5,453 nt of DNA from Alphaproteobacteria bacterium (lineage in GTDB: Bacteria; Pseudomonadota; Alphaproteobacteria; Rhizobiales; Hyphomicrobiaceae). The notes below the pieces were generated by a model. The model had not been told where the DNA came from, did not search any database, and worked only from the letters and a program-made list of their open reading frames with translations. The position numbers and the translations under genes were made by a program. How positions within the stretch are numbered: position 1 is the first letter of the stretch; each line of letters starts with the position of its first letter. The stretch spans positions 1-5,453 of the forward strand of contig JAHZKN010000098.1 in the NCBI GenBank assembly GCA_022600335.1, written 5' to 3'. Shown here in pieces: positions 1 to 4,111 of this stretch.

Positions 1-285
1 AGTGCTCACACTATATATAATACGAGACGGTTAGATTTAGAAGTGTTGCAAACAGCACAATTGGCGAAATTCGGCTGTTGGCCCATTTTTCAGAAGCCGT
101 CCAGTGCCCCGCAATCTACGACCATCTGTGCCCCTGGTTAGCGTCTATTCGCTTGTTTCTAAACACATAACGGTGCTTGTACGCCATCACCCTCCACACG
201 ATCACGCCTGCCTCACATCTATTTGAATACGATGCGTCTCGTTTTTTATTGATCTTACGGAACTGCTCGTCTAGAAACTAGCCAT
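1..285. other. Non-coding upstream region, no gene seen
   Basis: I find no convincing coding frame here on either strand. The first 60 bases are clearly more AT-rich than the rest of the window. They contain a perfect TATAAT hexamer at 16-21, but no matching -35 element can be seen so close to the edge. A run of six T at 242-247 is preceded only by a very short potential stem, so it does not qualify as a terminator. The stretch probably holds the promoter of the exported-protein gene starting at 392, but I could not place it. Confidence 0.5.
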
Positions 286-334
286 CGACCGCGGGCCACC
301 CCTCCCCGTCCCCCAGTTCCCCGGCTCGCGGTCG
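286..334. repeat. 12-bp inverted repeat enclosing a G-quadruplex / i-motif sequence
   Basis: The arms at 286-297 and 323-334 are complementary over 12 positions; one of them (295 opposite 326) is a G-U pair in + strand RNA and a mismatch in duplex DNA. The 25-nt loop (298-322) is almost pure C on the + strand. Read on the - strand it gives G-runs of 4, 5, 4 and 4 separated by spacers of 4, 2 and 1 bases, the canonical pattern for an intramolecular quadruplex. The element lies 57 bp upstream of the start codon at 392, so it falls in the promoter or the 5' leader. A DNA cruciform, an RNA hairpin in the leader, or a regulator site are all possible; the function is inferred. Confidence 0.6.
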
Positions 335-378
335 CCCAACACAACCAAGACGTAACGATCAACACTCAAACCAAACCT

Positions 379-383
379 AGGAG
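379..383 (+). promoter_or_regulatory. Shine-Dalgarno site of the exported-protein gene
   Basis: A perfect AGGAG core sits 8 bases before the ATG at 392. This is the clearest ribosome binding site in the window and fixes the start of the downstream small gene. Confidence 0.85.
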
Positions 384-391
384 ATTCCGTT

Positions 392-670
392 ATGAAAACG
401 TTTGTCATCGCAACAGTCGCAGGTGCCGTTTTGTCCATCGCAACCTTTGGTGCCGCCCAAGCTGAAACCTTGTCCGCTAAGATCATGAGCGATCACCCAG
501 GCATCTCTGACGGACGTACCGTCAATCCAACGGCGCGCCCCGACGACAATGCTGGCGGCCTCCAGCGCAAAGCCATGCAGGACCACCCTGGTACCGCTGG
601 CGGTAAGACACAAGCTCCGTTAGCACGCGTTGACGCCGACTCGATCCAAGGTGCCATCCGCATCAACTAA
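392..670 (+). CDS. Small exported protein with two DHPG repeats, function unknown
   Basis: The 92-residue product begins with a textbook Sec signal peptide: Lys2, a hydrophobic core over residues 4-20, and an Ala-Gln-Ala motif at 22-24. This predicts cleavage before Glu25 and a mature protein of 68 residues in the periplasm or outside the cell. The mature part is two copies of a unit with a 30-residue offset (about 29-52 and 59-83). Shared positions include K-x-M-x-D-H-P-G, then G-[R/K]-T, P, A-R and D. It has no cysteine and no membrane segment after the signal, and is rich in Asp, Gly and Pro, so it may be poorly folded or metal-binding. The start is fixed by AGGAG 8 bases upstream. A strong terminator 47 bp after the stop suggests a monocistronic transcript. 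I do not recognise the family. That the gene is real is likely; the role is unknown. Confidence 0.85.
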   Translation: MKTFVIATVAGAVLSIATFGAAQAETLSAKIMSDHPGISDGRTVNPTARPDDNAGGLQRKAMQDHPGTAGGKTQAPLARVDADSIQGAIRIN

Positions 671-716
671 TGGGATGTGAGTAAACTCACCGCCCTTCCT
701 CCCCGAAAGCCTGCCG

Positions 717-771
717 CTGTGCGGCGCAGGGGCTCCTCCACTCGGAGCTCCCCTGCGTCGCACAGTTTTTT
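717..771 (+). terminator. Strong intrinsic terminator after the exported-protein gene
   Basis: The outer stem CTGTGCG (717-723) pairs with CGCACAG (759-765). It continues through a G-U pair and eight Watson-Crick pairs (725-732 with 750-757). After a 2-nt bulge, CTCC (733-736) pairs with GGAG (744-747) around a 7-nt loop. Six T follow directly (766-771). The length, GC content and T-tract make this a near-ideal Rho-independent terminator for the gene ending at 670. Confidence 0.92.
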
Positions 772-884
772 ATGCATCGTGTTGGGTTGCTTTGGCCAGA
801 ATTGTCTCCATGTCCCACTACACCGGGCGCTGCCCGTCTGGTGGGTCCCTGAAACACTTCAAATCCAAAACCGCCCACAAACAT

Positions 885-916
885 AAAAAAGGCCCGTCAC
901 CTGGACGGGCTTTTTT
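885..916 (-). terminator. Intrinsic terminator of tRNA-fMet, symmetrical
   Basis: GCCCGTC (892-898) pairs with GACGGGC (904-910) around a 5-nt loop. A six-A run lies on the left and a six-T run on the right, so it can work in both directions. On the - strand it begins only about 6 nt after the CCA end of tRNA-fMet, which is its evident client. On the + strand it would give a second barrier to read-through from the exported-protein gene. Confidence 0.9.
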
Positions 917-921
917 GAGAT

Positions 922-998
<77 letters not shown>

Positions 999-1050
999 TC
1001 ACCAAACACGCTCTTAGCTGTCAAAATCGTTGATCTGCAGCGGGAACGAT

Positions 1051-1067
1051 GCATTGGGTGCCAATGC
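1051..1067. repeat. Perfect 7-bp inverted repeat GCATTGG-N3-CCAATGC
   Basis: The arms 1051-1057 and 1061-1067 are exact inverted copies around GTG. The element lies 53-69 bp upstream of the tRNA-fMet 5' end, a suitable place for a dimeric regulator bound near the tRNA promoter. It is not followed by a T-run, so it is not a terminator. The function is inferred from position only. Confidence 0.5.
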
Positions 1068-1094
1068 GTATTCAAAGTCCTAATCCGAGGACCA

Positions 1095-1151
1095 GCACGG
1101 CGGTGCCGGATCAGCACCGCAGTGCTAGAGGCACAGCAGTGCCCGAGGCAC
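1095..1151. repeat. Array of seven alternating GCAC/GTGC arms
   Basis: GCAC occurs at 1095, 1114, 1131 and 1148, and GTGC at 1103, 1122 and 1139, strictly alternating with start-to-start steps of 8, 11, 8, 9, 8 and 9. Three units have the form GCAC-N4-GTGC, two of them extended to perfect 5-bp stems (1113-1126 and 1130-1143). Each arm can also pair with its other neighbour, for example 1101-1106 with 1114-1119 and 1139-1143 with 1147-1151, so alternative hairpin registers exist. It could be an iterated protein-binding site, a structured leader or a decayed tandem repeat. Confidence 0.55.
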
Positions 1152-1200
1152 CCCAATCGCGGCTCTATAGCATGGAATTGAGGCTTGTGAAGGCGGAATG

Positions 1201-1235
1201 TTGCCAACTGGCAAACCGGTAGGGTGCCGTCACCC
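1201..1235. repeat. Two adjacent short palindromes
   Basis: TTGCCA-AC-TGGCAA (1201-1214) is a perfect 6-bp inverted repeat with a 2-bp centre. GGGTG-CCGT-CACCC (1222-1235) is a perfect 5-bp stem with a 4-nt loop. Neither is followed by a T-tract. They continue the palindrome-rich character of the gap and lie about 170-200 bp before pabB. Confidence 0.4.
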
Positions 1236-1401
1236 GACGCATTGTCGCAGCTTACAGCGGCTGAAAAATTGGTTCCGCGACAGATTTGATCAAGACGTGT
1301 TTCGAAGACGTCCGTATTGGTCTAAAGCACTAAAGGCAAGATGGCGCCAGCAGTGGATCTGATGCGTCGGCCTGGCACGCGCACGGACTCCCCAACCAAC
1401 G

Positions 1402-3219
1402 ATGCACGCATCTCCGACACAAGACCCCGCTGGCCTCGAAGAGACCTTCGTATTGCTCGACAACTCTGCCGCCGGTGACGGCGTATCGTTGTTGTTTTCC
1501 AACCCCGTTGCTATTGTTTCAGCCACCACACCCGAACAAGTGCCGGATGCATTACGCGAGCTCGAGGCGGCGGCGGAAAAGGGCCTGCATGCCGCAGGGT
1601 TTTTCGCCTACGAACTTGGTTATGTGCTGGAGCCCAAGCTCGCCCATCTGCTGCCAGAAAATCGCAAGGTGCCGTTGTTGTGGTTTGGCCTCTATCACCA
1701 GCCGGAAACGATGAGCGAATCTGAAGTCGACCATTGGTTGGCGACCCACACGCGCTCTGGCAGCTACCACTTTGCAGATGTTGAGCACGGTTGGGACCAG
1801 GCAGCCTACGAACGCCGCTTTGACGATGTGATTGAGAAAATCCGCGCCGGCGACATCTATCAACTCAACCTGACATTCAAAGCGCGCTTCCGTCTTGATG
1901 GATCTCCCTTGACGTTTTACCGCGATATGCGCCGACGCCAGCGCGTCGCTTATGCGGGCATTGTCGACACCGGAGCAGTCACCGTGCTGTCTGCCAGTCC
2001 AGAGCTGTTCATCGAACAACAGGCGCGCGTTGTTTCCACGCGTCCAATGAAGGGCACCGCACCGCGCGCTGGCACGCTGGAAGCTGACGCCGAAGCCCAA
2101 CGCATTTTGGCCAGTCATGCCAAGCAGCGGGCAGAGAATTTGATGATCGTTGATTTGATGCGCAATGACCTTGGCCGCATTTCAGACATTGGCAGTGTCG
2201 AAGTCACCGACCTGTTCACGGTGGAAACGTTTCAAACCCTGCATCAAATGACGTCCGGCGTGCGTGCCACCCTTAAAGACGGACTTCAGCTGAAAGACCT
2301 TTTAGCTGGCATATTCTCACCGGGCTCAGTCACCGGCGCACCCAAAATCCGCGCCATGGAATTGATCCGCACCTACGAAGTGGAGCCACGCGGCGTCTAC
2401 TGTGGCGCCATCGGACACATTTCTCCTGAACAGACAGCGCTGTTTAATGTCGCCATCCGCACGCCTGTTGTGTTTCGTGATGGGCGCGGCGAAATGGGGA
2501 TTGGCTCTGGCGTCGTGTTTGATTCCGTTGGCGACAAGGAATACGCCGAATGCCTGCTGAAGATGAAGTTCCTCACCGACCCGCCAAAACAACTGGAACT
2601 GATCGAAACGCTTCTGAACACCAAAGACGATGGGTTCTGGCTGCTTGAGCGTCATCTCGAACGTCTCGAACGCTCCGCACAGTATTTTAGCTTTCCGTAC
2701 TCCCACCACCGCATTACGCAAGCCCTCGCCAACGCGGTTAAAAACAGTCCGGCAGATCGGCTGCGGGTACGGCTGTTGCTCAATGAGTTTGGTGTTGCAC
2801 GGGTGACGACAACGCCAATTGAAGCGCCAACCGACACCACTGAGATTCGCTACAAGATTTCTGACACGCACGTGGAAAGTACGAATGCGCTGCTCTATCA
2901 CAAAACAACACGGCGCGAACTTTACGACCGGGAATGGCAAAGCTATCACGAGGAGTTCGGCACAGATGAAGTCGTCTACCTCAACGAAAACGGTGAGCTA
3001 GCCGAAGGAAGTCGCAGCAACATTTTCATTGAGCGTGATGGCGTACTACTGACCCCACCGCTTTCTGCCGGTCTGTTGCCCGGTGTGTTGCGCGCCGAGC
3101 TGTTAGATACTGGCAAAGCGCAGGAGGCGGTGTTGACGGTGCACGATTTGGAGACGGCGGGTGCTGTCTATTTGGGAAATTCGGTACGCGGCTTGCAAAA
3201 AGCCAGCGCGCTCACTTAG
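1402..3219 (+). CDS. pabB: Aminodeoxychorismate synthase component I fused to a class-IV aminotransferase/ADC lyase domain (PabB-PabC type)
   Basis: This cytosolic enzyme of folate synthesis has 605 residues. The N-terminal part (about 15-130) is a short anthranilate-synthase-I-like region, and the chorismate-binding domain spans about 135-391. PMKGT (215-219) carries Lys217, the lysine that distinguishes PabB from TrpE. Also visible are MRNDLGR (253-259), SPGSVTGAPK (306-315), GIGSGVV (366-372) and the metal-binding region around Glu380/Glu383. The C-terminal domain (about 398-603) is fold-type IV PLP: predicted Schiff-base Lys501 in HKTTRR, Glu535 in AEGSRSN, and the phosphate-binding GLLPGVLR (557-564). 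The fusion would aminate chorismate and could then release pyruvate to give p-aminobenzoate. The glutaminase PabA is not in the window. The ATG at 1402 is the first start after an in-frame stop at 1360-1362, but has no clear Shine-Dalgarno sequence. PabB identity is near certain; lyase activity is inferred. Confidence 0.95.
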   Translation: MHASPTQDPAGLEETFVLLDNSAAGDGVSLLFSNPVAIVSATTPEQVPDALRELEAAAEKGLHAAGFFAYELGYVLEPKLAHLLPENRKVPLLWFGLYHQPETMSESEVDHWLATHTRSGSYHFADVEHGWDQAAYERRFDDVIEKIRAGDIYQLNLTFKARFRLDGSPLTFYRDMRRRQRVAYAGIVDTGAVTVLSASPELFIEQQARVVSTRPMKGTAPRAGTLEADAEAQRILASHAKQRAENLMIVDLMRNDLGRISDIGSVEVTDLFTVETFQTLHQMTSGVRATLKDGLQLKDLLAGIFSPGSVTGAPKIRAMELIRTYEVEPRGVYCGAIGHISPEQTALFNVAIRTPVVFRDGRGEMGIGSGVVFDSVGDKEYAECLLKMKFLTDPPKQLELIETLLNTKDDGFWLLERHLERLERSAQYFSFPYSHHRITQALANAVKNSPADRLRVRLLLNEFGVARVTTTPIEAPTDTTEIRYKISDTHVESTNALLYHKTTRRELYDREWQSYHEEFGTDEVVYLNENGELAEGSRSNIFIERDGVLLTPPLSAGLLPGVLRAELLDTGKAQEAVLTVHDLETAGAVYLGNSVRGLQKASALT

Positions 3220-3225
3220 CACCTT

Positions 3226-3241
3226 TCTGATTTAAATCAGA
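3226..3241. repeat. Perfect 16-bp palindrome just after pabB
   Basis: TCTGATTTAAATCAGA reads the same on both strands and starts 7 bp after the pabB stop. It lacks a loop and a T-run, so it is a poor intrinsic terminator, although it sits where convergent transcripts from pabB and the 3289-3474 gene meet. A dimeric DNA-binding site is an alternative. By chance a 16-bp perfect palindrome is expected well under once in a window of this size. Confidence 0.5.
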
Positions 3242-3288
3242 CAGCACGCTTCCCCGCCATTTCGTCAAGAACCGTTGCTTGGCGCGCG

Positions 3289-3474
3289 CTATTGAACCTG
3301 CTTCACAACCGGATTTGCCTTCATGGCAATCGGCTCTTTGGGCGGCTCCTGTGCGCCAGACGCCAACAAATATATCGTTGCTGCAAGCGTCAGCGCGACG
3401 GCGAAAACAATCTCTCTGCGCAGGCGGCGCACTCGCAGGAGCATTGTCTTATCAAGTTGGAATGCCATGTTCAT
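3289..3474 (-). CDS. Small single-pass membrane protein, function unknown
   Basis: The predicted 61-residue product has a basic N-terminal part (Arg14, 16, 17, 19, 20), one hydrophobic segment (about 22-38) and a short polar tail rich in Pro and Lys (42-61). By the positive-inside rule the N-terminus is in the cytoplasm and the tail in the periplasm. It lacks a clear signal-peptidase site, so it is probably an anchored protein. The start at 3474 has only a weak AGG 9 bases upstream; Met3 or Met11 are alternatives. It converges on pabB, ending 69 bp beyond that stop. Longer + strand frames overlap it, but they show no protein-like pattern, and the membrane-protein architecture favours this strand. 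I recognise no family, and small-ORF uncertainty remains. Confidence 0.55.
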   Translation of the reverse strand: MNMAFQLDKTMLLRVRRLRREIVFAVALTLAATIYLLASGAQEPPKEPIAMKANPVVKQVQ

Positions 3475-3519
3475 ATGACAAAGCCTATCCGCCCATCGGT
3501 AAAGTTCCAGACTTCAAGC

Positions 3520-3531
3520 TGTCGCGCGACA
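3520..3531. repeat. Perfect 12-bp palindrome upstream of the single-pass membrane gene
   Basis: TGTCGCGCGACA is self-complementary and ends 45 bp before the start codon at 3474 (- strand), a position suited to an operator. It lies among several similar CGCGC and ACACGAC strings, so it could also reflect local low complexity. Confidence 0.3.
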
Positions 3532-3560
3532 CAAGCGCGCAACACGACGCAACACAGTCG

Positions 3561-3595
3561 GAAAAAAGAGCGATTCCATGTTGCGACACGGAATC
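3561..3595 (-). terminator. Probable intrinsic terminator for the two-segment membrane gene
   Basis: GATTCC (3572-3577) pairs with GGAATC (3590-3595). After one mismatch, TGT pairs with ACA around a TGCG loop. On the - strand the hairpin is followed, after four bases, by six T (3567-3562). The orientation matches the gene ending at 3717. The distance of about 120 bp from that stop and the moderate stem lower confidence. It would separate the two small membrane genes into different transcripts. Confidence 0.5.
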
Positions 3596-3716
3596 AATTG
3601 TCATCGAATACGCACACCTAGCCGACAAAATGACCACGCCCGGCCGTGACGACAGACAACCGCCATACCGTTGTTTCTGTGTGTGCTGTCGGCTTGTTGT
3701 TTACGTATAGATAAAC
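3596..3716. other. 3' untranslated stretch of the two-segment membrane gene
   Basis: I see no gene here. A weak imperfect hairpin (3652-3660 with 3670-3680, two bases bulged) is present without a T-run on either side. Confidence 0.4.
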
Positions 3717-3926
3717 TTACGTACCGAAACTAACTAAGCAGCCAAAAACAAGGATGGCCTGCGACAACACCATGGCCCAGAACTGATTGTTCAGGGTTTC
3801 AAGAAACGGAATTTCGGCAGCGAAAAAATAACAAACCATCGTGATCACCGCGAGGATCACTGACAACATAAAAGACAAAATGCCTGGTGCCCTCAAACTA
3901 ATTTCATTGCTTCCCAATCGTGCCAT
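3717..3926 (-). CDS. Small two-segment membrane protein, function unknown
   Basis: The 69-residue product has a short polar N-terminus (MARLGSNEISLRAP), a first hydrophobic helix at about 16-35, a brief loop with Glu38, Pro40, Glu43 and the Asn46-Asn47-Gln48 turn, and a second helix at about 48-67, ending almost immediately after it. This is a helical hairpin in the inner membrane. Two cysteines (32 and 63) fall within the helices. The ATG at 3926 is preceded by GGAAGGG with a suitable gap of about 7 bases, supporting the start. It lies 185 bp downstream of the large - strand gene and may share its transcript, since no strong terminator separates them. The coding pattern is convincing; no family is recognised. 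Confidence 0.72.
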   Translation of the reverse strand: MARLGSNEISLRAPGILSFMLSVILAVITMVCYFFAAEIPFLETLNNQFWAMVLSQAILVFGCLVSFGT

Positions 3927-4111
3927 CGTTCGCCCTTCCCAGTTTCATTGATTCACCGGCCCACAAACGCCGACTCAGGCCTTGGACTATGCTTGCTTCG
4001 CGCTTACACCAGCCCACGCCCGCGACGCAACGCCAAGCCTATCGGACCATGTGGGCAACTTTGCTCGCCCTCCAGGTTGCAAAGCAAAAAGAGCGGAGAT
4101 TCTGAAGGGAT
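3927..4111. other. Intergenic gap between the large - strand gene and the two-segment membrane gene
   Basis: No gene is supported here. On the - strand a small inverted repeat CTGAA-N4-TTCAG (4102-4115) overlaps the stop codon of the upstream gene and is followed 14 bases later by five T, which is too loose for a confident terminator. The Shine-Dalgarno of the next gene lies at its left end, about 3934-3940. Confidence 0.45.

Larger units (their letters stand above)
999..1401. other. Gene-free intergenic region between divergent tRNA-fMet and pabB
   Basis: This stretch must hold the promoters for the tRNA (- strand) and pabB (+ strand), but neither is obvious. A perfect TTGACA on the - strand (1024-1019) is too close to the mature tRNA 5' end to act as its -35 box. 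The region carries an unusual density of short perfect palindromes, listed separately. A 45-codon frame preceded by AAAGG starts at 1341 and overlaps the beginning of pabB. Confidence 0.6.

Noticed and set aside
16..21. Perfect TATAAT hexamer suggesting a promoter
   Set aside because: No -35 element is visible because the window begins 15 bases upstream, and no gene starts within the next 370 bp. A chance match in AT-rich DNA is likely.
235..250. Six-T run that might mark a terminator
   Set aside because: Only a 4-bp stem (ACGA/TCGT) can form in front of it, too weak for an intrinsic terminator.
1019..1024. TTGACA on the - strand as the -35 box of tRNA-fMet
   Set aside because: With a 17-bp spacer the -10 box would overlap the first bases of the mature tRNA and would read TGACGC, a poor match.
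3279..3710. 143-codon + strand frame with a TTG start
   Set aside because: It has no Shine-Dalgarno, a composition unlike a normal protein, and crosses the - strand terminator. The opposite-strand membrane protein is a better explanation.
3481..4050. A 16-base string matching at 14 positions upstream of both small membrane genes (3481-3496 and 4035-4050)
   Set aside because: It lies 6 bp from one start codon and 108 bp from the other, so it has no common role. By my rough estimate a few such matches are expected by chance among all pairs in a window this size.
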